Source: Bedellia somnulentella
Taxonomy: Eukaryota > Arthropoda > Insecta > Lepidoptera > Bedelliidae
Assembly (NCBI GenBank): GCA_963576735.1
Contig: OY755187.1
Location: 9,300,001-9,364,000 of the forward strand
Direction of reading: 5' to 3'
Length of the DNA: 64,000 nucleotides
In this document: positions 43,761 to 54,530 of the stretch, piece after piece
Layout of the letters: the number at the start of each line of letters is the position of its first letter
Position numbering within the stretch: position 1 is the stretch's first letter
Translations under genes and position numbers: made by a program
Notes under the pieces: generated by a model
The model's database searches: none
What the model saw: only the letters and a program-made list of their open reading frames with translations
What the model was told of the DNA's origin: nothing

Positions 43761-44344
43761 TTTTTTAAGTAACTACATATTTACAATTAGCGTATTTGTT
43801 GATGCGGAATTTAAATTCTACATCGTTTCAATTTCTATTAGATATACTAAACTCATGATCTACTTCATTCTTTTTAACACTCATAAGATAACATTAAGCA
43901 CTTTTTCATGATACTTCCAACACATAAACTTTATCCATCGAATAAACTATACCGTTTTTTCAAAAACCTTCTTATTCTGAATCGTATCACGCCAAAATAA
44001 AGTCGACATAAATATGCCATTGTTCAGTTTTACGACTAAAAACACACAATAGGAAAGCAGGAACGGTATTAAGAATTACGAGCAGGGGTCATAAAAATGA
44101 AAATATTCGGCGCAGGACGGTTCGTATGAGTCCTGCCTTGATTTAAGTTTTAAATATTACTTGGTAAAAACATGTTGTTTTTTTAGTAAGAATGCAGTTG
44201 TAAGGCTGATGTGTTGAGGAATGTTGGTGTAGAATAACATATACGGAGTCTTAAGTTTATCACTGTTGTGTAGACTAGGTACTAAGAAATAGTTTTCTTA
44301 ATCTTTAAACACTGAAGGACCTTTATAGTAAAAGTATATAATTT

Positions 44345-44715
44345 AGCAACCGTGATAGCCCAGTTGGTAGAACACTCGGTTATCGTGCAAACGACTAGTG
44401 TTCAAATCCTGGGTCGGGCCTACACCAATTTGTCTTTTCTAAAGACATATGAGTGGTTAATTTATCATGGTTGTTAACGGTGAGGGAAAACATCGTGAGG
44501 AAACCCACATGGCTGAGTTGTACTTATTCATGTGACAGTGTATTCGTACAAAACGGCGATAGGCCTGCCCCCTATCACGTGAGTACACTGTCCATGCAAA
44601 ACGTGGGTACTCTGAACAACAGGTGACGAAGTCACGTGATGTTCAGAAGTATTAGTACCTCTGCCAACCCCTCCGGGGATATTCGGCGTGAACGTTTATG
44701 TCATGTTATGTTATA
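44345..44715 (+). repeat. Family A SINE, full length recent copy
   Basis: The A box TAGCCCAGTTGG and B box GTGTTCAAATCC are both intact. The body is nearly identical to the 31.8 kb copy, with the internal hairpin and CCCCTCCGGGG in the tail. A TATAATTT flank at the left recurs just after the tail, a probable 8-bp target duplication. Confidence 0.9.
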
Positions 44716-44921
44716 TAATTTTATTTAGCATGGCTATGGGAAGTCAGTAGTTAAATAAATGTTGAGTAAAAGCACCCATAATGTTGTGTTAGAATAATAC
44801 AACTCCTTCTGTTATTCTCTCACTATGAGGTCATTACAGGGCCCAATGGCATTTGGGGCATTTCAGTAGTCATAAGCTTGCTACCATCATTGCCCCTCAT
44901 ATTTATATTATATTAAGGACA

Positions 44922-45036
44922 AGAGCAGGTATAAGAATAATGTATGAGAAGCGAGAGAAGCTTTTCAAGCGATAAGAGTAGCATAGGAATCAATAATCAC
45001 TGCCTACCCCAATGGGCATCAATGTCTAGAGTATAA
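44922..45036 (+). repeat. Family C LINE 3' end, decayed
   Basis: GAGCAGGTATAAGAATAATG, TATGAGAAGCGAGAGAAGC, TCACTGCCTACCCCAATGGG and TCTAGAGTATA preserve the block order. The coding frame is broken. Confidence 0.65.
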
Positions 45037-45494
45037 CACGGTGTAATATAACCAATGAATAACCATGTATAGCTATAGTAAACTTATCTGAAACACAAGG
45101 GAAGTAGAATAATCATTGGACGCTTTTTCCGCATTCACTGGATGTCAATGTCATTTGCACCTCGCATGCACCAAGGCTGCAATGGCGGTAATTATACATA
45201 AATATGGCAGAAAAGCTCTTACCCAACATTTTCAATATGAATTATGTATGTATTTTAATGTGGTTTCATTACCTTAGGTGCTTTGTTGAACTTAATCATA
45301 AGCTTACATTTTGATTTAGTTAAGTCGAGTAAATTATATTGTAGGGCAGTCAAAGGTGAGGTAAAGAAGTATTACATACACTAATGTATAAAGCTGAAAA
45401 GATTATTGTCTTAAACGTGCACCTGGTCTGATTTGAATTTTTTTCAGTGTTACCCTATTTATGCAGGAATTCTATAGGCCATATATTATCAAAC

Positions 45495-45921
45495 TTAGAC
45501 TAATAAGACCAATGATAACTTAAGAAAAAATAGGGACAAGTAACTGGTAAATTCTACACATTTGAAATTGCGTGGGTCAGCTAGTTTAATTTGTATACCA
45601 CGATCACTACAAGACTGAACGCATCCATATATTTCAAAGTTAGTCTGAGGTTCCTGTTTAAGCTGCAGAGGTTTCTTAACCAGACTAGTAAAACCGCTCA
45701 GCAATTTTTAGGTATTATAAACTAGATGGATAAACACCGGAAGACTGTGGCCAAGCCTCCTTAGATAAAGCCGTTGAGGGTCGTGAGAAACCAAAGGATG
45801 CGGGTAGATATGAATATGTAAACGGATATGGTTGCTTAGTGCGTTCAAGTGTCAAACCCCTACGATAGTTGTAACAGGTTAAAGAATGTACGGGTATTTT
45901 TTGTGCATCGAGTATCATCAA
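45495..45921 (-). other. Two adjacent unrecognised minus-strand ORFs
   Basis: Frame 1 (45921-45715) gives a 68-residue product with YPFTYSYLPASFGFSRPS. Frame 2 (45704-45495) gives KKPLQLKQEPQTNFEIYGCV followed by a basic, mixed-charge segment. The two frames lie 11 bp apart and have more balanced composition than the AT-rich surroundings, so they could be one decayed coding stretch split by a frameshift. No known domain is recognised and no splice sites were assigned. Confidence 0.2.
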
Positions 45922-46110
45922 GCGTTTTGTAGATTACACTTTTTATTTCTATAGATAGGATAGTCAGAATGTCAAGAAAATAACAGCCCCGTACGTAAAA
46001 TTAGGCGCTTGAAATGTCTGACACTACGCAGCTTTTATAAATATACAAAGGAATCATGTGGAATGTTTTTGATACTGAACCATTGGGAACATTACAATTA
46101 TATTTTATCT

Positions 46111-46141
46111 TACCAATCAATATTAGAAATATTGATTGGTA
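46111..46141. other. Perfect 14-bp stem hairpin
   Basis: TACCAATCAATATT and AATATTGATTGGTA are exact complements around a 3-nt AGA loop. Confidence 0.55.
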
Positions 46142-46525
46142 TAATATATGTTTGTATTACAATTGTGTAAAGTTATGATTTCATACTTTTTGTATGATTA
46201 CATTATACATATCAAACGAAAGAAAATATGAATAAGAACAATAAGTCATAAAGAAATTATACTAATTTTATCATACCGAATCAGTCATAAAAAATATACT
46301 TTTTAAAAGAGAATTTCTTTCACCAACATTATTCACCAATGATATTTACTGAGCAACTTTTTATATTGATTTTAATATTATGCAATAACAAGATTTAAAA
46401 AATCTAAATAGTTATCCAATTTGTCACTGATTAAATATTTGCATAATTTAGCGAGATCTGAGGAAAACATAGCAAGTCATTGAACATCTCATAGATTTTT
46501 ATAGATCTCTGCCTAAAGCTTTTTA

Positions 46526-46667
46526 AGCGGGTATCACTCGACACGGTACAAAGAATAAGTAACAAGTGAACTGGTAGTGTGATAAGCTAACTTAGACTTA
46601 CTTATCTTATCCCACTACATATGAACTTGCGAACGTACTCTTTATACCATGGCGTTTAATACCCGCT
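46526..46667. mobile_element. Palindromic MITE (142 bp)
   Basis: The ends AGCGGGTAT and ATACCCGCT are inverted. The whole element folds on itself imperfectly, with left CGGTACAAAGAATAAGTAAC against right GTATAAAGAGTACGTTCG on the opposite strand, plus the inner GTAGTG..GATAAG blocks. There is no ORF. A TA-containing target is possible. Confidence 0.7.
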
Positions 46668-47390
46668 ATACCACATACAAGAATTTTCAGATAAATCTTA
46701 CAAGTTTAATTTTATGATTTAATGTTTATAACAACTACACTTGTTTTAAATTTCCAGTTAGCGCCTTAAAAGTTTAGGTCCGTGGGTGTTTATGTTTAAG
46801 ATAATTCGAAATATAATTCATTAATTAAAACATACTTTTTGTTAAGACTTGTTTGAATCCTCAAAATATTTCTGAATAGTTTTTCAACAATATTTATAGA
46901 AGTTATTACAATATTCACGAGATAGATATTTTCTACGAATCTCCTTCCATGGAAATAAAGCCTGAGCTGAGAATTAAAAAATACTACAAACTATAAGTGA
47001 AAACGGATTACTGGATTAAGGTATATTTTAAAAAGTTGTTAAAACAATAACACAGCACTTGATAATTTAGGCAGAATAAAAATTTGGAATGGAATTATAG
47101 ATTTCTAAGATTTAGATTTTAAGTCATAATTACCCATACTGTATTGTATGAACCACCAGTTCAGTATGAAATGAAGTAAAATATTATCTTCTTATTTCAT
47201 CGCAAAAAGTGTTTCTGAACTAAATCGAAAAGCATGAAGTATTTTATTTTGAATAATCTTTGATATTATAGATAAGAACAGTAATTTAGTTGGAACCAAA
47301 CTCCCGGTGGGGCCTAAACCCCAAAAGCCTACAAGTAATCAAAGCGTTCCAAGTTAAAAAATCCCAACGTACTTCAAGCATACCACAGAG
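46668..47390. other. Gene-free AT-rich stretch
   Basis: No gene or repeat family was recognised. Confidence 0.4.
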
Positions 47391-47635
47391 TACAGGTGAG
47401 TGAGTGAGCTACTGAGTCACGTTTTTTTCTCAGTGACGCACTGTCGCGCTGCGTACGGCCGTGACATTTGGTTGGCTGACCGATTGCGCGACCTTGGGCC
47501 GGTCATCAGCCGAGACGTCGCGGTTATACGCGCGTTTTATTTATTAGGTTGTTACACCTTATTTTTCTTAAGTTAACTGAGTTTCAAGATGGCGGGAGAC
47601 CGCAGTGACAATAAAAGGATAGCAGAAGATTGATG
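47391..47635 (+). promoter_or_regulatory. CpG-rich patch with donor-like site and small ATG frame
   Basis: A strong splice-donor-like TACAG|GTGAGT lies at 47391-47400. Then comes a GC- and CpG-rich stretch (ACGCACTGTCGCGCTGCG, GGCCGGTCATCAGCCGAGAC), and then AAGATGGCGGGAGACCGCAG, which opens a 14-codon frame (MAGDRSDNKRIAED) running into a family C scrap. Such a patch could be a first exon or a decayed element head. No exon structure can be shown. Confidence 0.25.
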
Positions 47636-47712
47636 TATGAGGAAAGCGAGAGGATCGTATAAAGTGGCGATGTAGTAACTGCCTACCCCAATAGGAGCTA
47701 ATAGCGTGAATT
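47618..47712 (+). repeat. Family C LINE 3' end, short decayed copy
   Basis: AGAAGATTGATGTATGAGGA, AGGATCGTATAAAGTGGCGA, AACTGCCTACCCCAATAGGA and TAGCGTGAATTTAAGTG are visible. Confidence 0.65.
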
Positions 47713-50047
47713 TAAGTGTGCAAGTGAAGGATACGAAGATAGTGGCTGAAAAATATATATGTCATTCCCCGGTAACAGGGTTCAAAATAAAAGATTTTTA
47801 TATTTTTACTAGGCCAAGACTATACTGCATTCTTCCTCAATTTAATCACGATAAATAATATGACAAATAGAAATATGATTATCACAAACGTTTCACTGAC
47901 AAGACTCATTACTAGTTGTTCTAACACGTGGCAGCCACAAACAGGCTCGTTGAAGGAGAACAGTAGACGTAATAGAACGCAAAACTAAATTGTAACAAGG
48001 ACTTGTTAGAAAGGCGACGCGGAAGTAGGTTAAAACAGGAAGCTTACACCATACCTAGACAAGGCTAACTAGGTGCGGCAAACAATATTAAAATGTATTA
48101 ATAGCTAAGAAACATTGAAAAAGATAAATGTAGGAATATTACTGCAGTATAGATGCACCTTTAGCTTATAATAGCATTACAGGAGGTTATATACATAAGT
48201 GACATTTGAGAAAGGCGTAAACTCTAGTGACACGATGACACATGACACTCAATCAATAGTCACTAAAAAATGTGTAAGTACATATTTATGTAGATATGTA
48301 ACCTTATTTCAGATTACATAAGTAGAGTATCACGGTTACTATGTAAAATAGTGGTACAGTAAACTTAGTGTTAAGTATGATATGATAAAAGTTGCAATGT
48401 GGTAGACCACACGCTAGGGGAAAAAAATACCATCATAAAGTGTGAAGAGTTTGAAAGTATTTAATCTAATACTCTTTTTCAGATCACGCAACTCTTATTA
48501 TATTTATTTATTTATATTATGGGTAAAACCGCGACAAAAGCAAAACCATACATCGAATCGACCCGTCATGCAAATTGGTCTTGTTCCAAACGAAACCAGA
48601 ACTAATAGATGTTTTCATTAATATTTTTAGTTTCCCCTTGAACTTGGCAATCTTGACCGTGAAAAGTCATGAATAAAGCCGCTGAATAAACATTTCTTCG
48701 CATATTTATGTCTGGAACATGCGTGTGCAGATTTGAGAAAGCTCAATGTCTCCAGACCGGACTCTTGAAAATTGGTTGGTTGTTTTGTTATTCGTACTTC
48801 TCATCTCAGCACTGGCTGGTTAGACCTACACCATCAATCAAGTACTTATAGACTTAAGGCGACAAAATAGTAGCCTTACAACTAACAACCGGCATAAATA
48901 AGGTACCGACACTATAAAATAACATCAACGTTTTTTTCACCATCAATCTACATCGTAAAGGAATACGCATAAGATTTTATTACTAATACGTGTATTCACA
49001 AATAAAATTGTCGGGCATTGTTACCGCTTGAGAAACACATAGCGTGGCGATACGCTTCTTGAGCAAGTAAAAAAAGGGGAAGACGGTTCACCAATATGGG
49101 AACTTTGAGAATCAGCCCAGACCACTATAACTGAACTCTAAAAGCCCTCGACACACATCAATCTTGAAGACCAGAGTAAATTAGACACAATAACGCGAGG
49201 GGAAGTGAAAATAACTTTAAAGAAAAAATAGATATACGACGCATTTAGACGTGCCGTGCCTTCTATTGATGTTGTTCTAAGAAATTATTAAATAAAGTAT
49301 GTCTGATCGAATGAATGGTCGTTAATGGATTGAGATTTCCTTCGGGGTGTTCCTCATATTGTTGGCTTTTCTAAAAGGAAAACGATAGGTCTTCGGAGAA
49401 TCCTTCGATAGATGTGTTTTCAGAACACATGACAAATAAATAACGGCAAATTTATTAGGTTTATTTAAGACGTTACTGTTTACCTAAGATCTTGTTTCTA
49501 ACTTCAGGCATTTTACACATAAAATGAGACAGTTTTGGGATGCGGCAAAGACCAAACTATTTATGGTGCAATTCTATAATCCCAGTCCAAGGCAACCAAG
49601 GGTGTTTGAGGTTATTAAATATATTTATTGGAAGACAAACTAAAATACAAAAAAAATGTATATTCTTCATTTTTATAATGTGTACAATTTTATATTAAAT
49701 ATTTAAAAATCCTGAGTTCTGCTTACACCTAGATGTGATTTTACGTTTATTATGTACTTAAGATTTAGCGCTTACAGATAAAACCAGGTACAAAGTGTCT
49801 TAATTCTACGGGACAAAACCTAATTATAAGATAAAATAAGCCATATTTCCTAAGAGTTACTCAATCGTTCTATCAATTTCTTCGAAATCTTTTCAGTTAA
49901 TTCTGTGAATTCTTAGTAACATATAAACTACCTCTGTAACTACATAGATACCGATACCTATTACTAATCTCTCACACTATATAACACTCATACTTATTCG
50001 AGTCGGTTTCGCAAAACCATTGTCAATAGCAAAGTAGTTACATACAA
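47713..50047. other. Long gene-free stretch
   Basis: No exon, RNA gene or repeat family was recognised. Composition is AT-rich throughout. Confidence 0.4.
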
Positions 50048-50594
50048 ATAAAATAAATTAATTGTTTAAAAAACACTAATAAAACACGCTTTTATAAACG
50101 CACTTAAAAGTCAAAAATAAATTACGGGTCGTTCAAGTTGTCTCTATTTCCGGGCTGAAGTGTAAACAATGTGCTTTAAATTATAATATTTGATTGTAAA
50201 AGCGTGGGGCGCTGGAGCAGAAAAAACTTTCTTGTAAACAAATACACGAAAGACAAGAACTCTACATTTTGCCACTGTTGACTAGTACTTTGAACAGACT
50301 GTTTAATATAGAGCCTCCAACTAGTGGTGCTGCAACTCTAGTTAGAGTGCCGATCTCTGTAACCTGCTTCCCGAAACATCGCTTAACTTGTTTTCTTAGC
50401 AAGGTAAACAAACAATCTTTCCTTTTCCAGCGCCCCACGCTTTTACAATCAAATATTAAAATTAAAAGCACATAGTTTTCACTTCAGCCCAGAAATAGAG
50501 ACAACTTGAACGACCCGTAATTTATTTTTGACTTTTAAGTGCGCTTATAAAAGCGTGTTTTATTAGTGTTTTTTAAACAATTAATTTATTTTAT
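50048..50594. mobile_element. Foldback element with ~168-bp inverted arms
   Basis: Arms 50048-50215 and 50426-50594 are near-perfect reverse complements. They share AAAACACGCTTTTATAA, AATTACGGGTCGTTCAAGTT, GTCTCTATTTC and AAAAGCGTGGGGCGCTGGA. The 210-bp loop is single-copy within the window. On the minus strand a frame (50471-50262) runs from the right arm into the loop and encodes a hydrophobic glycine-containing stretch (LTRVAAPLVGGSILNSLFKV) with no assigned family. No target duplication was resolved. Long arms with a unique loop are typical of foldback or MITE-like DNA elements. Confidence 0.85.
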
Positions 50595-50603
50595 GCTTTT
50601 TAG

Positions 50604-50870
50604 TCTTTGCTAATGACATATTGCGCAAGGCACGTAAAGCCGTTGGTGACGGTTGTTATCGTAAGATAGCAATCGTCAAGCTTTGTCAGAGACCCAAACG
50701 GGCGGCTTGACAACATCTAACGGTAAGGTGACCACTAGCCTTACAAACCACCACCAACCCGGCTGGCCCCCGTGGTGAAGTATGGCTAATACCTTCCTCA
50801 CGGAAGAGACCCGTGCCCAGCAGTCAGTGGGACGTTATGGGTTGGTAACGATACATCGTATGCAAATATT
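50604..50870 (+). repeat. CR1-type LINE 3' ends
   Basis: Two stretches familiar from lepidopteran LINE 3' ends lie in tandem. The first has AAGGCACGTAAAGCCGTTGG, ACGGTTGTTATCGTAAGATA and TGTCAGAGACC. The second has CTTCCTCACGGAAGAGACCC and GTGCCCAGCAGTCAGTGGGA. They begin 10 bp after the foldback element. Neither keeps any RT coding. Confidence 0.65.
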
Positions 50871-50893
50871 CATAATGAAGTTCCAGTTCAAAT

Positions 50894-51392
50894 CTTCCGG
50901 CTCCATCATCAGATCAGTTCGATAGTACCATATTATTGTATTTAGACCTTGAAACCTAATCGTGGTCAAAGTTCATTTCGTGGTCAAAGTTCATTACAAG
51001 ACCTTTCTAACAAGTCCAAATACGGCTATAATACCATCATCCATCATTAAGTTCCAGTTAATATCTTCCGGCTCCATCATCAGATGAGCTCGACAGTACC
51101 ATATTATTGTATTCAGACCTTGAAACTTAATCGTGGTCAAGGTTCATTACAAGACCTTTCTAACAAGTCCAAACACGGCTATGATACGATATTTCATCAT
51201 GGAATGCTAGTGCCTATCTTCCGGCTTCATCATCAGACCTTGAAACCTAATCATGGTCAACGTTCATTACAAGACCTTTTTAACAAGTCCAAACACGGCT
51301 ATGTTACGATCATCCATCATGAAGTTCCAGTTTATATCTTCCGGCTCCATCATCAGATCAGCTCGACAGTACCATATTATTGTATTGTCATC
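50894..51392 (+). repeat. Tandem array, 3.3 units, codon-phased periods
   Basis: Units start with CTTCCGGCTYCATCATCAG at 50894, 51065, 51218 and 51338, giving periods of 171, 153 and 120 bp. Unit 1 contains an extra 18-bp duplication (CGTGGTCAAAGTTCATT). All four lengths are multiples of three. One frame is open through units 2, 3 and the start of unit 4 (51084-51422). In unit 1 it is broken by two stops, TAG where unit 2 has CAG and TAA where unit 3 has GAA. The peptide unit includes SLQDLSNKSKHGY and IFRLHHQ. No known domain. Confidence 0.75.
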
Positions 51393-51520
51393 GAAATCAC
51401 ATACAACTGCCAATTTTCATAACGCTATGACCTTTAGAAGATGGTTAAATTAGTTTTCTTAGATTTGATTACATAGTTACATACATACAGGTCGACCTAA
51501 TAAAAGCGTGTTAAAAAATA
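51393..51520 (+). repeat. 3' flank of the array, interspersed repeat end
   Basis: TCACATACAACTGCCAATTT, AGAAGATGGTTAAATTAG, GATTACATAGTTACATACAT and CTAATAAAAGCGTGTTAAAA follow the last unit. This looks like the end of a known type of lepidopteran dispersed repeat (recalled, not checked). Confidence 0.5.
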
Positions 51521-52385
51521 AGAGCGCATTATTACAAGACCGGTAGAGACTCAATTTTTTTTAAGCACAATTTTACACGCTTTATAATTCAAGTGTGAAG
51601 GCCTATAGTTCATTCAACTTATATTGACTCACATGGAGAATACATACTAGATTTCGTAACGATTTTTGGCGAACGTTACTTTCAAAATACTTAAGAATTA
51701 AGCAATTTTTGTAAATGTTATCTTTGAAGGCATTTGTTTGGTATTGTTTTAGTTTTTTGGTAGATTCTTCAGTATAATTTTATTATCAATACTCACTTAA
51801 GTTTTAAGGTATTTTTATAGATTTCGACTAATCTTTACTACTTAGTTATTGACTTTGCCATCCAAAGGTTGTCTGGATGAGATCGCTGTAAGTGATAAGA
51901 CCATCAATTGTACTTCTAGTTTACTAAATATTGTCTGTAAATATAATGTGAAATAATGAGATTGCTATTGTTCAAATTGAAGACTTACAAACTGTCATAT
52001 ACTGAAAATATACGTAGTTTATGAAGTGAAGCAGCCTAATTTGACAAGATCAATTAAATATGAATCTTATTCAAATTAACCCATGGTAACAGGAAATTGC
52101 ATAATCAGAATCGCAAGAAATATGCAAGGCAACATACTAACGAAATACATTTGAGAAGTACTTATAAAGATTAAAATTTTGGTATCAAGAAGTTGATCTT
52201 CAAGTGTAGGGTGAAGAATAGCACAACCACATCTCATTTCATTTGAGCTCATACGGTAACGAAGAGGTTTTATTATTGTGATTTAATAAGTGAGCTTAAA
52301 TTGATTGGAATCCGATTATCACAAGCAATCGTTATTTCGACATAATTTCCAGTTTAAAACCTTGATAATTAACGAGCTATTATAG
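51521..52385. other. Gene-free stretch
   Basis: No gene or repeat family was recognised. Confidence 0.4.
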
Positions 52386-52436
52386 AAGCTCAGGCTACCC
52401 TTTTTTCATTATAGCCGCGAGTATTAGTTGATTCAG
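52386..52436 (+). repeat. Family B tail scrap
   Basis: AGAAGCTCAGGCTACCC and TATAGCCGCGAGTATTAG are the B tail with a damaged hairpin. Confidence 0.5.
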
Positions 52437-52686
52437 AAGGGGTAGCTAAGAAAGTGGATGCCCGAACGTCACATCAAACAATACCCTCGCTTTCAAAGTC
52501 GGTCAAAACATAACCAGACTCAACCTAAAACATATCTGTCTAGCTTGAAATTCAATTCGCAATAGCATTTATATAATCGGGGTACCTACTTTACCTTAAT
52601 CAATGTACCCATATGAATTAACAAAGCAAGTCATATCAATGCTTTATATATGGAGATGGTAACATGTTCAACAAGTATAAACAAGT

Positions 52687-52733
52687 ATGAGGGTTTCCTC
52701 ACGATGTTATCCATTACTCATCACCGTTGTAAT
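52687..52733 (-). repeat. Family A body scrap, minus
   Basis: GAGGGTTTCCTCACGATGTT and CTCATCACCGTTG are the reversed GGTGAGGGAAAACATCGTGA region. Confidence 0.5.
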
Positions 52734-52885
52734 ATTTGCCGAGGCAAATCAAAACGCTTTTCGCCAAGAAATATAATTATGAAGTTGTATAACTAGTACT
52801 GAATAGAACCCGTACGTCAAACTGGGACAATCAATCATTAAAAAAAGATTGTATACGTGTTCCGTAGGTGTTATCAAATACACAT

Positions 52886-53065
52886 ACAAAAAACACGGCT
52901 TTAAATCCTCAAAGGGGCCAGCCAGAGCTTCAGAACTCAGCCACTTTTGGAAGATGATAGGGGGAAAGAAAGATGGTAACATAAAGAATGGTTGGATGGT
53001 TATCTAGCTCTATAGCTCAAAAATCGTAATACCCTTCGAAGTCGCGTCTCTTTTAGGATATTGTA
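52886..53065 (-). repeat. Family B, minus, decayed
   Basis: AACACGGCTTTAAATCCTCA, AAGGGGCCAGCCAGAGCTTC, CAGCCACTTTTGGAAGATGA, AAGATGGTAACATAAAG and AAGTCGCGTCTCTTTTAGG follow the reversed B order. The 5' head is lost. Confidence 0.7.
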
Positions 53066-54339
53066 GTTTTTCTTTGTTTGATTAGTTCTAAAACAAGGTT
53101 TGTTTGTCAAACTCCAAACTAACTATGATTTAATGCAAAATATTATTGTTGTGTTATAGATAAAAACATACAGGTAAGTACACCCACCTCACCTTAATAA
53201 TGACGAAAATCTACTTATATTTGTATCATTTTGTTTCGCCGTGTTTTTATACTATTTTCAGTAGGGTGGCCTATTTTAACCCTACGGGAAAGAAGCGCAT
53301 GGCTTACTACGCAGTAACATTTTGTTTCTTTGTACATATTTTATTACCACAACACGTTTCCCGCCATTTATATGAATGTGGATAGGCATTACAATAAAAT
53401 GTTTTATAATAAAAAAGTAACAATACTTATTTATACCTTTTGTCTCTTGAATGCAACAGCTTGCGACCTCTTGCATCACACGGCAAACACAAGCAACTAC
53501 AATATCATTACCATAACACGGTTGCATTATAATTGATATTTGACATTACAATAAACATTTTACGCAACAAATAGTGTTCATCTATCATTTACATTTTAGT
53601 AGTTGCCTAGACTAGCAACATTTTCGCGACGATTCATTGTCGGCGAAACAGCGAACGAGGTTACTGACCTAAAAAATATACCTATCAGTTTGTTCATCAC
53701 ACCGATCACAGATATATCACGGAAATTACGTCATTTTAAATGTCGGGCTACACATGAGTATACTTTGTTTGAACATACAAACTCCTAACGTTTTCTATTC
53801 AAATATTCTTAGACATAACTAAATCTTTAGATTACCCACAACTTGAACTAAACAAAAATAATTACCTTTGAATATTGAAGAAAAACGGTGACTCGTTAAC
53901 TTTCCGAGCTTTTGTTTTACTCAGATCTTGAAGTAAATCTGAAAATAGAAGACGGCTCAAATTAATGCATTGAACGTCCAATGATTCATACGCCCCGACA
54001 ACGCACTAAGACCGGGATAATTTCAATAACAAAACCATATACGACCGTTTTAAACTGGGAGGCGATACAAAAAAACCCAACCGAAACACATGTGTGATGT
54101 GAACCACTTAAATTCCAGCAGATGTAAACAAAGAACATGTGAGCCACACCGGTATTAGAAAAAAATACAGAAGGTAACGTACGAACATCAAACAATATAC
54201 TAACCGAACACTGGTTGTTCAATAGAAAAAAGTATTTCACTACAGTTTTTAGTACACAAGTTGTCATCAACGAAATCACATTGATTCACATCAGTTGAGA
54301 TGCGAGCAAACAAAACTAGTTTATTATTTTTTTGATCGC
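53066..54339. other. Gene-free stretch
   Basis: No gene was recognised. Overlapping small frames on both strands at 53200-53788 and 53986-54279 have no recognisable domain. Confidence 0.4.
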
Positions 54340-54530
54340 GTGAATAAAATCAGCACAGGTCCGACGTTATTGATAGTCGGCGCGACACTGAACTGAGTGA
54401 GTGAGTAAGTGAGTGAAGGAAGGAGCGATCAGCGCCCTCCGCCCAGTAGCGCGCGCGTTCGTGGGTGAATTGAATACCTACTTCCATTGCGTCTGTGGGG
54501 GTGCGATCATGGCGCCCTGTGTGTGTATCG
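54340..54530 (-). promoter_or_regulatory. GC-rich patch with Inr/DPE-like core on the minus strand
   Basis: A GC- and CpG-rich patch (GCCCAGTAGCGCGCGCGTTC) and a GTGA tandem run lie next to a minus-strand initiator TCAGTG (54391-54386, A+1 at 54389). GGACCT occupies +28 to +33 (54362-54357), matching the DPE consensus RGWYVT. Transcription would run toward lower coordinates, where a 97-codon frame starts at 54279 without a known domain. No TATA box. The combination can occur by chance. Overlapping frames at 54350-54541 (-) and 54413-54709 (+) are not called as genes. Confidence 0.25.

Noticed and set aside
51084..51422. 112-codon ORF as a host gene
   Set aside because: It lies wholly in a tandem repeat array of a dispersed element; kept as a finding on codon phase only.
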